From Thomasclavelia spiroformis (GTDB lineage Bacteria; Bacillota_I; Bacilli_A; Erysipelotrichales; Coprobacillaceae), in contig JAGZCC010000009.1 of the NCBI GenBank assembly GCA_018369555.1, positions 1 to 50,754 on the forward strand: DNA of 50,754 bases, written 5' to 3'. A program made the translations under genes and the position numbers. Of this stretch, positions 9,972 to 17,535 are shown in pieces. Below the pieces are notes generated by a model. The model was not told where the DNA came from. It made no database searches and saw nothing but the letters and a program-made list of their open reading frames with translations. The number at the start of each line of letters is the position of its first letter. The first letter of the stretch is position 1.

Positions 9972-11405
9972 ATGAATTTTGAAGTAGTTATTGGATTAGA
10001 GGTTCATTGTGAGCTTAAAACAAAATCAAAAATGTTTTCAGGATCCCCTGTATCATTTGGTGAAGCTCCAAATACTAAAGTTAACATTGTTGATATGGGA
10101 ATGACTGGAGCAATGCCGGTTTTAAATAAATCTGGTGTTGAATTTGCAATTAGAGTATGTGGTGCTTTAAATATGGAAATTGATGAATTAGTATGTTTTG
10201 ATCGTAAAAACTATTATTATTCTGATTTACCTAAAGGTTTCCAAATTACTCAAGATCGAAGACCAATCGGACGTAATGGAACTATGAATATTGAAGTTGA
10301 TGGACAAAAACAAGTAATTGAAATTGAAAGATTGCATATGGAAGAGGATACTGCTAAACAATTCCATTTCGATGATTATTCGTTAATTGATTACAATCGT
10401 GCAGGAATTCCGCTAATTGAAATTGTTACAAAACCAACAATTAGAAGTGGTAAAGCAGCAGCAGCCTATTTAGAAAAATTAAGACAAATTTTATTATTTA
10501 CTGATGTTAGTGATGCAAAAATGGAAGAAGGATCAATGCGTTGTGATGTCAATGTCTCAATTCGTCCATTTGGTAGTGATAAATTTGGGACTAGAACCGA
10601 AATTAAAAATTTAAATAGTATTTCTAACGTTCAAAAAGCAATTGAATATGAAGTTGCAAGACAAGAAAAAGTATTAATTACTGGAGGACAAGTTCTCCAA
10701 GAAACACGTCGCTTTGATGAAGATAAAAAAGAAACAGTAGTAATGCGTGCTAAAGGTGATGCTGTTGATTATAAATATTATCCAGAACCAAATATTTTAC
10801 CAATTCGTTTAGATCATCAATGGGTACAAGATATTATTGCTAATATTCCAGAAATGCCAGAATCAAGAGTAGAACGTTATATTAATGAATATAAGATTCC
10901 AAAAACTGATGCTTTGATTTTGGTTCAAACAAAGGAAATTTCTGATTTCTTTGACAGTATTGTTTCTTATACTGAGCACTATAAGATAGCTTGTAATTGG
11001 TTATTAGGAGAAGTACAGGCTTATTTAAATAAAAATAATTTAATCATAAGTGATACATTATTGACACCAGAGTATTTGGCTAAAATGATTAATTATATTC
11101 AAGATGGTACGATTTCTAGTAAACAGGGTAAAAAGGTCTTTGAAATATTGATGGCTGAAGGGAAAGATCCTGAGGTGATTATTGAAGAGAATAATATGAA
11201 ACAAATTTCTTCGCCTGAAGCTTTGACTAAAATTATTAATGAAGTTTTAGATGCTAATCCACAATCAATTGAGGATTATGGTAATGGTAAAGATCGTGCA
11301 GTAGGTTTCTTAGTTGGACAGATTATGAAGAAAACTGGTGGTCAAGCTAATCCTGGACTTACTAGTAAGTTATTAATTGAGTTGTTAAAAGAAAGAATTT
11401 CTTAA
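9972..11405 (+). CDS. gatB: Aspartyl/glutamyl-tRNA amidotransferase subunit B
   Basis: A 477-residue subunit that binds the mischarged tRNA, phosphorylates its carboxylate with ATP and completes transamidation. The N-terminal signature VIGLEVHCELKTKSKMFS, the motif DYNRAGIPLIEIVTKP and the C-terminal YqeY-like tail that holds the tRNA elbow are all seen. Length is normal. AGGAAAG precedes ATG. It closes the gatCAB unit; a gene for a membrane-anchored protein follows after 49 bases without an obvious terminator. Confidence 0.96.
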   Translation: MNFEVVIGLEVHCELKTKSKMFSGSPVSFGEAPNTKVNIVDMGMTGAMPVLNKSGVEFAIRVCGALNMEIDELVCFDRKNYYYSDLPKGFQITQDRRPIGRNGTMNIEVDGQKQVIEIERLHMEEDTAKQFHFDDYSLIDYNRAGIPLIEIVTKPTIRSGKAAAAYLEKLRQILLFTDVSDAKMEEGSMRCDVNVSIRPFGSDKFGTRTEIKNLNSISNVQKAIEYEVARQEKVLITGGQVLQETRRFDEDKKETVVMRAKGDAVDYKYYPEPNILPIRLDHQWVQDIIANIPEMPESRVERYINEYKIPKTDALILVQTKEISDFFDSIVSYTEHYKIACNWLLGEVQAYLNKNNLIISDTLLTPEYLAKMINYIQDGTISSKQGKKVFEILMAEGKDPEVIIEENNMKQISSPEALTKIINEVLDANPQSIEDYGNGKDRAVGFLVGQIMKKTGGQANPGLTSKLLIELLKERIS

Positions 11406-11454
11406 TGTACAAATATTTTAATATTTGATACAATGGTTGAAGGAGGAACTAGAT

Positions 11455-12135
11455 ATGTCTCATAAAAGATTCGTTTTTGATGATGAAATAGAAGACTTAC
11501 AACCAACTAATATTAAAGAAGATACTAGTAAATCTTTAGATAGAGAAGAAAAACCGATGAAAAAATCTAAACAAAAGAAAAAAAGCAATAAACAAAAGAA
11601 AAAGTTTAAGAAGCGTTATCTTGTACTAGTTTTGTTAGCTTTAATTACTGTATTTGTGGTTTATGTATTTATTGCTGGAGGAAATGATGGACCGGTTTAT
11701 GGAGATCGTTGTGCTTCCTTAATTGCAATTGATAAAGATAAGTTAAATAATGTAGAGGATAGTATTAAAAGTGATCCAAATATTGATGCAGTTGAAATTG
11801 AGGTTGATTGTCGTATTATTAAAATTACAATGAACTTTATTGATAATACTACTTCTGATAGTGCTAAACAATTAGCTACTAATGCCTTACATACTTTAGA
11901 TGATACATTAGGTAATCATAAAAGTAATGAAGAAAGTCAGTATAGTGATTTATTTGGAATGGCTAATGGTAGGGGACAGTATAATGTTGAATTTGTTTTA
12001 ACTAGTAATGGCGATAGTAATTTCCCTATTTTTGGAACAAAACATCCAGGTAGTGATGAAATTAGTTTTACTGGTGCAAATATTGTTGATCAAAAAACTA
12101 CGGATCAAGTTTTAAAGAAAGATCAAACCCAATAG
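11455..12135 (+). CDS. Single-pass membrane protein of unknown function
   Basis: I do not recognise a family. The 226-residue protein has an acidic then very lysine-rich cytoplasmic N-terminus (residues about 1-52) and one transmembrane helix (about 54-76). A roughly 150-residue domain follows, presumably outside the cell, with two cysteines near its start (DRCASL, VDCRII) that could pair. The frame opens at 11425, but the strong AGGAGG at 11441-11446 places the start at ATG 11455. It follows gatB and precedes rlmD, and a terminator directly after its stop separates it from rlmD. A cell-envelope role is only an inference from topology. Confidence 0.75.
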   Translation: MSHKRFVFDDEIEDLQPTNIKEDTSKSLDREEKPMKKSKQKKKSNKQKKKFKKRYLVLVLLALITVFVVYVFIAGGNDGPVYGDRCASLIAIDKDKLNNVEDSIKSDPNIDAVEIEVDCRIIKITMNFIDNTTSDSAKQLATNALHTLDDTLGNHKSNEESQYSDLFGMANGRGQYNVEFVLTSNGDSNFPIFGTKHPGSDEISFTGANIVDQKTTDQVLKKDQTQ

Positions 12136-12156
12136 ACGAGCATTGCTCGTCTTTTT
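12134..12156 (+). terminator. Intrinsic terminator after the gatCAB region
   Basis: A perfect 8-bp stem AGACGAGC/GCTCGTCT with loop ATT and a T5 tail. It begins at the end of the preceding stop codon and lies just before the rlmD ribosome-binding site AGGAGG (12157-12162). Confidence 0.85.
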
Positions 12157-12167
12157 AGGAGGAAAAG

Positions 12168-13517
12168 ATGAAGAAAAATGATTATTTTTATGGAGAGTGT
12201 ATTGATTTAACTCATGATGGTCAAGGGGTTGTAAAAGTTGATAATTTTACTTATTTTGTAAAAGGAATGCTAGTTGGTGAAACTGGGAAACTTAAAGTTA
12301 TTAAGGTTTTAAAGAATTATGCGATTGCAAGATTAATTGAATTGGATAATGTATCTAAATATCGGGTAGAACCAAAATGTTCAGTTTTTAAACCGTGTGG
12401 CGGATGTCAATTACAACATTTGAATCAAGAAGGACAAATGTTATTTAAGACTAAAAGAGTTAAAGATTGTTTAGAAAGAATTGGTAATTGCTTTGTTGAA
12501 GTTAATGATTGTTTAATGATGGAAGATCCATGGTATTATCGAAATAAGGTACAAATGCCAATAGGAATAAAAGGAAATAATTTGGTTACAGGTTTTTATA
12601 AACAAAAATCAAATGAGATAATTCCATGTGATGAATGTTTTATTCAAAATAAATTATCTAATCAAATCACAAAACGTGTAAAAGAGTTGATGGGAAAATA
12701 TAAAATTTATCCCTATGATAAGCTATCTCATCAAGGAAATATAAAACATATCTTAACTAAACATGGTTATCACAGTAACGAGATTATGTTAGTTTTAATT
12801 AGTTATCTTAGTAAAATAAATAATGTAGATAAGTTAGTTACTGAAATTACAAAAGAATTTCCAATGATTAAAACAGTAATTCAAAACATAAATCATCGTA
12901 CTGATAATGTTATTTTAGGTGATAAAGAAGTTATATTATATGGTGATGGTTTTATTTACGATGATTTATTGAATAATCGATATAAAATATCACTTAAATC
13001 ATTTTATCAAGTTAATCCAATTCAAGTAGAAAAGCTTTATCAAAAAGCAATTGAATTTGCTAAGTTATCAAATGATGATGTTGTTTTAGATGCTTATTGT
13101 GGGATTGGAACAATTGCATTATCATTAGCTAAACATGTAAAGAAAGTATACGGAGTTGAAATTGTTGATACAGCAATAAAAGATGCTAGAAATAATGCTA
13201 AGTTAAATAAGATAGAAAATGCGGAGTTTAAATGTGATGATGCTGGAAAATATATGATTGAATTAGTAAATAATAATATCCATCTTGATGTTGTTTTTGT
13301 TGATCCACCAAGAAAAGGGTGTTCTAAAGAATTTTTAGATTATTTAATTCAAGCTAAACCAAGTAAAATAATTTATATTTCTTGTGATGTTGCAACTCAA
13401 GCTAGAGATATAAAATATTTACAAGAATTTAATTATCAAGTAGACATGTGTCAACCTGTCGATATGTTTCCACATACTACGCATATTGAAAATATCGTAA
13501 GATTAAAATATAAATAA
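12168..13517 (+). CDS. rlmD: 23S rRNA (uracil-C5)-methyltransferase, RlmD/RlmC/TrmA family
   Basis: A SAM-dependent methyltransferase of 449 residues that makes 5-methyluridine in RNA. It has an N-terminal TRAM-like OB domain, a four-cysteine iron-sulfur site (C71, C77, C80 and C154 or C157), a Rossmann methyltransferase domain with DAYCGIGTIALSLA, the VDPPRKG motif and catalytic C406 in ISCDVAT. Gram-positive members often methylate U747 and U1939 of 23S rRNA with one enzyme, so the exact site and the D/C suffix are uncertain. AGGAGG is 5 bases before ATG. The closely preceding terminator suggests its own promoter or partial read-through. Confidence 0.88.
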   Translation: MKKNDYFYGECIDLTHDGQGVVKVDNFTYFVKGMLVGETGKLKVIKVLKNYAIARLIELDNVSKYRVEPKCSVFKPCGGCQLQHLNQEGQMLFKTKRVKDCLERIGNCFVEVNDCLMMEDPWYYRNKVQMPIGIKGNNLVTGFYKQKSNEIIPCDECFIQNKLSNQITKRVKELMGKYKIYPYDKLSHQGNIKHILTKHGYHSNEIMLVLISYLSKINNVDKLVTEITKEFPMIKTVIQNINHRTDNVILGDKEVILYGDGFIYDDLLNNRYKISLKSFYQVNPIQVEKLYQKAIEFAKLSNDDVVLDAYCGIGTIALSLAKHVKKVYGVEIVDTAIKDARNNAKLNKIENAEFKCDDAGKYMIELVNNNIHLDVVFVDPPRKGCSKEFLDYLIQAKPSKIIYISCDVATQARDIKYLQEFNYQVDMCQPVDMFPHTTHIENIVRLKYK

Positions 13518-13799
13518 TAGTAAAAAGAAAATTTATTTTAATTTAAATTAAGATGAAAGATGACTTTGCTTTAAAACCCTAGTGGTCAAGTATCAAATAA
13601 AGGTAGGAATATAGTGAAATAATATATCACTGGTTTCTGCCTTTTATATTTGTCGCATTTTCTTTTTGTTTTTGATTATTCATAATGAAAGCATAATTCT
13701 GCTTTTCATCTTAAGAAGTAAGGTTCTAGACTCAATCTCAAAAAGCAAAAAAGAATAATATATAACAGATTTATCAAAAATAAAGTAAGAACTTTTTTT
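13518..13799. other. Non-coding stretch after rlmD with an 11-bp inverted repeat pair
   Basis: No open frame of note. TTAAGATGAAA at 13548-13558 is repeated inverted as TTTCATCTTAA at 13705-13715, enclosing about 145 bases that include the hairpin at 13599-13644. This could be a decayed miniature element or a leftover of gene decay. Confidence 0.35.
13599..13644 (+). terminator. Probable terminator downstream of rlmD
   Basis: An imperfect hairpin in which AAAGGTAG pairs with CTGCCTTT (one G-T pair), with an inner TAGTGA/TCACTG stem, followed by a TTTTATATTT stretch. It is about 80 bases after the rlmD stop. Confidence 0.5.
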
Positions 13800-13800
13800 A

Positions 13801-13836
13801 TTAAAAAAAGAGGTTGAAAACAAATTTCAACCTCTT
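13801..13836 (-). terminator. Terminator of the minus-strand blaI-blaR1-peptide operon
   Basis: A perfect 12-bp stem AAGAGGTTGAAA/TTTCAACCTCTT (13808-13819 with 13825-13836). On the minus strand it ends in a T-rich tail. It lies 164 bases after the stop of the small secreted peptide gene. Confidence 0.8.
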
Positions 13837-13999
13837 AAAAAGTTATTTTGTTATAATCTTCATCAATTAAGTAACATTATTTAAATTTCTAAATAAAATA
13901 TTTATTAACTGATTATCATATGATATAAAATTTTGTTTATTAAAAAGACTGATATTGAATTTAATTACTTGCTATTTTTATTGTAAAATAAATTACTAA

Positions 14000-14227
14000 T
14001 TATACTCTAATCCAGTCTCCTACCCATTTACCTGTTGTTTTATTATATAAACGTTTATACATTTTACCATTAATAGATTTGTATTTCCAAACTAAAACAT
14101 CTTTTTTTTGTATTAAATTTTGTGTGTATTGTATATTTTTTATATTTGATGATATATCTTCTCTAGCTGAAATTGGTACAATAGAAAAGATTAATATCGT
14201 ACTAATTGTTAAAATGATTTTTTTCAT
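14000..14227 (-). CDS. Small secreted peptide (75 aa), unknown function
   Basis: The sequence MKKIILTISTILIFSIVPISA is a clear signal peptide (cleavage near residue 21), leaving about 54 mature residues. These are basic and aromatic, ending in KTTGKWVGDWIRV. There are no cysteines. The frame is open from a TTG at 14230, but ATG 14227 with GAGGAG about 10 bases upstream is the natural start. It lies immediately downstream of blaR1, seven bases between stop and ATG, and is the last gene of the blaI-blaR1 unit. Its expression should therefore follow that switch. It may be an effector, a sensed signal or an envelope-binding peptide; no family could be assigned. Confidence 0.7.
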   Translation of the reverse strand: MKKIILTISTILIFSIVPISAREDISSNIKNIQYTQNLIQKKDVLVWKYKSINGKMYKRLYNKTTGKWVGDWIRV

Positions 14228-14233
14228 CAATAA

Positions 14234-15337
14234 TTACTCCTCAATAATTTTTAAATTTGATAAACTAGAATCTTTTAAATTTGTTATTTCACCAGAAATA
14301 GTGCCATCATTTAATACAAGCCAAAAAGTTCCGTCTTTTTTATGTAAAATATGACCGAAACTATCAGCTTCATAAGTTCCTTCTAAAAAAGGCTCATTGT
14401 TATAAGATGGTTCAAAAATAACTAAATTTGTGGAAATTAACAAAATAAACAGTAAAAAAAGTATTGGTTTTTTTGTTTTGTATTTAAAATTTCCTTCTAA
14501 AAAATATTCAATACGAAATTTTACTATATTTTTATTTTCAAATATAGTAAAAGAAGAAATTTGTGAAAAAGGAAATATATTATTTTCTAGAGTTTTACTT
14601 TTTACTGATAATAATGTTTTCAAATATATAAGACTTTCTTTTTTTGTCATTTTTTTAGATACTTTAGAGTCTATTCTCATTTCTAAGAATAAATTAATTT
14701 GTTTTTCCAAAACATAAATTAATGGAAACCACCAATATAAAATAACTAGAATTTGTATAAATCTTTTAATCAAAGCATCACATTGATTTAAATGAGTAGC
14801 CTCATGATGCAGTATATTAGAGATTTCTATTTCAGTATATTTTATATTAGGAACTAGGATGGCTTTTTTGAATAATAAAACCATGGGTGAAGGTACTAAA
14901 TTTGTTAAAAATACAGGATAATCTTTACCGATATAATTTGGTAAGAAGTCAGAAATTTTCATTTGATTACTTGATTTTTTGATATGTTCAAATAAATAAT
15001 TTGTTTGTTTTATTTGGCAATATAGTTGTCTGAGTTTATGCATACATCCAATTATCCAAATAATTGTAAGAATATTAAAAACAGTTATTTCTTTTATTAC
15101 TTTAAGTCTAAAAAAAGTTATTATTGGATTCATAAAGAAAGGTGCTTCAATTGTGATTGTATAAAAAAATTCTGAGGGAAAGCACAATCTTAGAATTATA
15201 ATAAAAATCAATATTGATAAAAAATCTAATCGTAATTTTTTATAATATTTTTTATTTGATAAAATATAATTCAACAATAATATTAAAAATGTACTTGTTA
15301 TTAAAGCAATAAATATTGATGTAATTGAAATATTCAT
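14234..15337 (-). CDS. BlaR1/MecR1-like M56 membrane metallopeptidase with short ectodomain
   Basis: A 367-residue integral membrane protease. Several transmembrane helices occupy the N-terminal third, and the zinc site is H178-E179-A-T-H182 in a cytoplasmic loop typical of family M56. A last helix lies near 288-308. In BlaR1/MecR1 the C-terminus is a penicillin-binding sensor of about 250 residues; here only about 58 residues follow the last helix and no SxxK/KTG motifs are seen. The signal is therefore probably not a beta-lactam bound covalently. By analogy it would cleave the BlaI-type repressor encoded directly upstream. Its ribosome-binding site GAGGA lies in the last codons of blaI. Confidence 0.85.
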   Translation of the reverse strand: MNISITSIFIALITSTFLILLLNYILSNKKYYKKLRLDFLSILIFIIILRLCFPSEFFYTITIEAPFFMNPIITFFRLKVIKEITVFNILTIIWIIGCMHKLRQLYCQIKQTNYLFEHIKKSSNQMKISDFLPNYIGKDYPVFLTNLVPSPMVLLFKKAILVPNIKYTEIEISNILHHEATHLNQCDALIKRFIQILVILYWWFPLIYVLEKQINLFLEMRIDSKVSKKMTKKESLIYLKTLLSVKSKTLENNIFPFSQISSFTIFENKNIVKFRIEYFLEGNFKYKTKKPILFLLFILLISTNLVIFEPSYNNEPFLEGTYEADSFGHILHKKDGTFWLVLNDGTISGEITNLKDSSLSNLKIIEE

Positions 15338-15345
15338 AATTTTTA

Positions 15346-15714
15346 TTAATCCTCAATTTCTTTAAGCTTCTCTTTTATCATTTTTTCTAAAGAAGCCAAA
15401 GTGTCTAAATCATCACTGCTTTTAATATAATTTGTAACAAATTGTAAACTTCCCTTTTCATTTACTAATTTTTGCAAATAATCTGCTTGGGAGAGAGTTG
15501 GAATATATTTTCTTGTTAAAGCATTTTTTGTATATCCAAATCCTGAAACTTTAATAAATCCTTTTTTTAATAATTTTTTAATTACTTGCTGTATTGTATA
15601 ATTATTTAATTCGGGAGCTGTAATTTTAATATCATTAGTAGACATTTCTTCTGTACTATTCCAAAGAACATCCATTACTTCTTGCTCTTTTTTTGTTAAC
15701 AATTCTACTTCCAC
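15346..15714 (-). CDS. BlaI/MecI/CopY-family transcriptional repressor
   Basis: A 122-residue winged-helix repressor. LTKKEQEVMDVLW, then TIQQVIKKLLKKGFI as recognition-helix and wing region, match BlaI/MecI. The C-terminal helical part, where BlaR1-type proteases cut, is present. The frame extends to a GTG at 15723, but AAGGTG sits over that codon and is well spaced for GTG 15714, so I chose 15714; there is no ATG near the N-terminus. The paired blaR1 follows with a 9-base gap. It faces a divergent three-gene unit across a 277-base AT-rich region, the expected place for its operators. Confidence 0.87.
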   Translation of the reverse strand: MEVELLTKKEQEVMDVLWNSTEEMSTNDIKITAPELNNYTIQQVIKKLLKKGFIKVSGFGYTKNALTRKYIPTLSQADYLQKLVNEKGSLQFVTNYIKSSDDLDTLASLEKMIKEKLKEIED

Positions 15715-15738
15715 TATTATCACCTTAACTTTTCAAAA

Positions 15739-15773
15739 TTATAATAACATTGTTGTCTGTATTTTTCAATTAT
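15739..15773 (-). promoter_or_regulatory. Promoter of the blaI-blaR1 operon with candidate operator
   Basis: On the minus strand TTGAAA is followed after 17 bases by TATTAT (TATAAT overlaps slightly downstream). Between the boxes lies the small palindrome AACAATGTT, loosely like the TACA/TGTA half-sites bound by BlaI and CopY repressors. The operator assignment is tentative. Confidence 0.5.
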
Positions 15774-15991
15774 TATTGTATAAATTTACTATAATAATAA
15801 AATTATATAACAATAATATATATTCTCCAAACACTACTTCAATATTTTTTTACAATAGTATTAAAAAAATATTGAAATAATTAAAAAATATCTATATACT
15901 AAATTTAGAAAACGTTTTCTATTTATAAACAATATTATAAATTTAATCAAAGTTTGCATAAAATTTATTGTTTAGTAAAAGGAGTAAACTT
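15774..15991. promoter_or_regulatory. Divergent regulatory region with long palindromes
   Basis: Three symmetric elements are visible. The first is an imperfect dyad ATTGTATAAA/TTTACTATAAT near 15776-15796. The second is a perfect 15-bp inverted repeat, 15838-15852 with 15862-15876 (arm TTCAATATTTTTTTA). The third is the perfect palindrome AGAAAACGTTTTCT at 15907-15920, which fits the core of a CcpA cre site except at its outer bases. No single clear -35/-10 pair for the rightward genes could be chosen. Confidence 0.5.
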
Positions 15992-16555
15992 ATGAAAAAG
16001 GTTTTAATTTTCACAATGTCAATATTTTTAACAATTGCATCATTATCTATTTCATCTAATATGTCAATTTATGCAAAAGAAAGCAAAGAAATTGCTGATA
16101 AGCAAATGCTTCAAATTTTTATTGAGAGTATTGAAAACTCAGAAAACAAAGAAATAAAAGAAAGTGATATATTGGAATATATTGTTGAAGATGAGGTAAT
16201 ATCTGTATTAGTTTCTGAGAAAGATGGGAATTTTAAATTATATAGAAGTCTTTCACCGGAAGAACAAAAAACTTTACAGCCATCATTAAAAACAAAGGGG
16301 GCTTTTAAAGAAATTGTAGGAATTGTTATGAAAGTTATACAAGGAGGAAAAACTGTGTGTAAACTTGTTAAAGCAATCAGTGGAGAAAATGTATGTAGCA
16401 AAATTGGTCAAACTTTATTAAATTCATTAGTTCCTAATGTTAAATATAAAGCAGTTTCTACACTAAAGAAAAATCCTAATTGTGTACCTGCACATTCACA
16501 ACAATGTAATACATATCCTAATGTATATTGGGTAACAACTGTAACTAAAATGTAA
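15992..16555 (+). CDS. Secreted four-cysteine protein, unknown function
   Basis: A 187-residue protein with a signal peptide (MKKVLIFTMSIFLTIA... ending near IYAKES, about residue 29). Residues 30-105 are acidic and charged. Residues about 110-155 contain an amphipathic or hydrophobic stretch (FKEIVGIVMKVIQGG, IGQTLLNSLV). Four cysteines, C123, C135, C164 and C172, all lie in the C-terminal third and could form two disulfides. The frame starts at TTG 15968, but AAGGAG at 15979-15984 fits ATG 15992. The next gene encodes a thioredoxin-like protein, which suggests managed disulfides. A processed antibacterial or toxin-like C-terminal peptide behind an acidic pro-region is one hypothesis. I recognise no family. 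Confidence 0.75.
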   Translation: MKKVLIFTMSIFLTIASLSISSNMSIYAKESKEIADKQMLQIFIESIENSENKEIKESDILEYIVEDEVISVLVSEKDGNFKLYRSLSPEEQKTLQPSLKTKGAFKEIVGIVMKVIQGGKTVCKLVKAISGENVCSKIGQTLLNSLVPNVKYKAVSTLKKNPNCVPAHSQQCNTYPNVYWVTTVTKM

Positions 16556-16609
16556 TAAATATAAGATAAATTTATGCTTAACAATAGTTATTTCATAACG
16601 GAGGGTTTT

Positions 16610-17023
16610 ATGCATAAAAAATTTTATATTAGATTAATAGTATCGATTTTGTTTATATGCTTTATTTGTGTCTTATATAATCCAAGTAAACAAGAAGTTT
16701 TAAAAATAACTGATACTCAGACAATTTCAAAACTGTTTTGTGACAAAAAGAATTTTTTTATTAAGTTCACTAAAAAAGGATGTGTATATTGTGAAAAAGT
16801 AGAGGAATTAGATTTCGATAATAACCCCTTATTTTATGAATACTCATTTAAAGAAAATCCATCTATTAAAGATGTTCAACAATTAAAAAATTTTTTTCCT
16901 ACTTTAGAGGCGGTTCCAATCTTTTATTATGTAAGCAATGGAAAAATAATAGATGAATTATTAATCACAGATTGGAATAATCCAAAAAAAGAAATTACGG
17001 AATGGATGAGAAAATACCAATAA
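16610..17023 (+). CDS. Membrane-tethered thioredoxin-like protein
   Basis: A 137-residue protein with an N-terminal transmembrane helix (about 7-24), predicted to place a thioredoxin fold outside the membrane. The active-site motif is C58-V-Y-C61 in FTKKGCVYCEKV, and the cis-proline region is AVPIFYYV. Such short anchored thioredoxin-like proteins often accompany genes for disulfide-containing secreted peptides, for example bacteriocin accessory proteins, acting as oxidase, reductase or isomerase. The frame opens at ATG 16574, but GGAGGG about 7 bases before ATG 16610 makes that the start. It lies between the four-cysteine secreted protein and a small membrane protein, evidently one operon. 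Confidence 0.78.
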   Translation: MHKKFYIRLIVSILFICFICVLYNPSKQEVLKITDTQTISKLFCDKKNFFIKFTKKGCVYCEKVEELDFDNNPLFYEYSFKENPSIKDVQQLKNFFPTLEAVPIFYYVSNGKIIDELLITDWNNPKKEITEWMRKYQ

Positions 17024-17036
17024 GAGAGGAGATAAC

Positions 17037-17249
17037 ATGTATAAAAAATATGATAAGAATACATTAAAAAAAGCATTAAGAAGGGAATGTATTTGGATTA
17101 TTATAGCTATTATAAGTATCATAGATTTAATTTTTAATATACATACACATAATTTTACATTCTGGATATTTTTAGATATTGCTATCCCTGTTATTGTCTA
17201 TTTTGATGTAAAAAAAGCATATAAAAAATATGAAAGTGACAACTTATGA
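17037..17249 (+). CDS. Small two-helix membrane protein
   Basis: A 70-residue peptide with a basic N-terminus, two hydrophobic helices (about 17-32 and 40-55) separated by a short HTHNF turn, and a basic C-terminal tail YKKYESDNL. AGAGAGGA precedes ATG. It is the last gene of the rightward unit and is followed by a strong terminator. Its size and topology resemble many bacteriocin immunity proteins, and the context (secreted disulfide protein, thioredoxin-like protein) fits, but there is no sequence signature proving this. Confidence 0.65.
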   Translation: MYKKYDKNTLKKALRRECIWIIIAIISIIDLIFNIHTHNFTFWIFLDIAIPVIVYFDVKKAYKKYESDNL

Positions 17250-17263
17250 ATTTAATTTTTAAA

Positions 17264-17306
17264 TCGTCATCTGCACATTTGTATATATTGTGCAGATGAT
17301 TTTTTA
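17264..17306 (+). terminator. Intrinsic terminator of the secreted-protein operon
   Basis: A strong stem GTCATCTGCACA/TGTGCAGATGAT (one G-T pair) with an AT loop and a T6 tail, just after the 70-residue membrane protein gene. Confidence 0.9.
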
Positions 17307-17535
17307 TAAGTGCATTTTAATTTATCAAATGTCAGGATTTTTTAGATCTAAACAAAATTTAATTATATTAATATGTTATTTATAATAAAATGATTTTTTA
17401 AAAGTCAAATAATGTATAATTAAGATATATTTATTAGTTGCAACTGTTAGTTGCGCTAATTGACTAGTTAAATTGATAGTAAGTAACTAGAAAATGAGCT
17501 ATATTTATTTTGTAAATAGATTGGAGGTAATGAGT
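17307..17535 (+). promoter_or_regulatory. Promoter and leader of the XRE regulator
   Basis: A TATAAT at 17415-17420 has a poor -35. Downstream, TTAGTTGCAACTGTTAGTTGCG (17432-17453) holds a repeated TTAGTTGC with a CAACT inversion, a possible operator for the adjacent regulator. Nothing coding is seen. Confidence 0.4.

Noticed and set aside
14430..14717. A 95-codon plus-strand frame opposite blaR1
   Set aside because: Antisense to a clear M56 protease; low-complexity Phe/Ile/Lys sequence with no ribosome-binding site.
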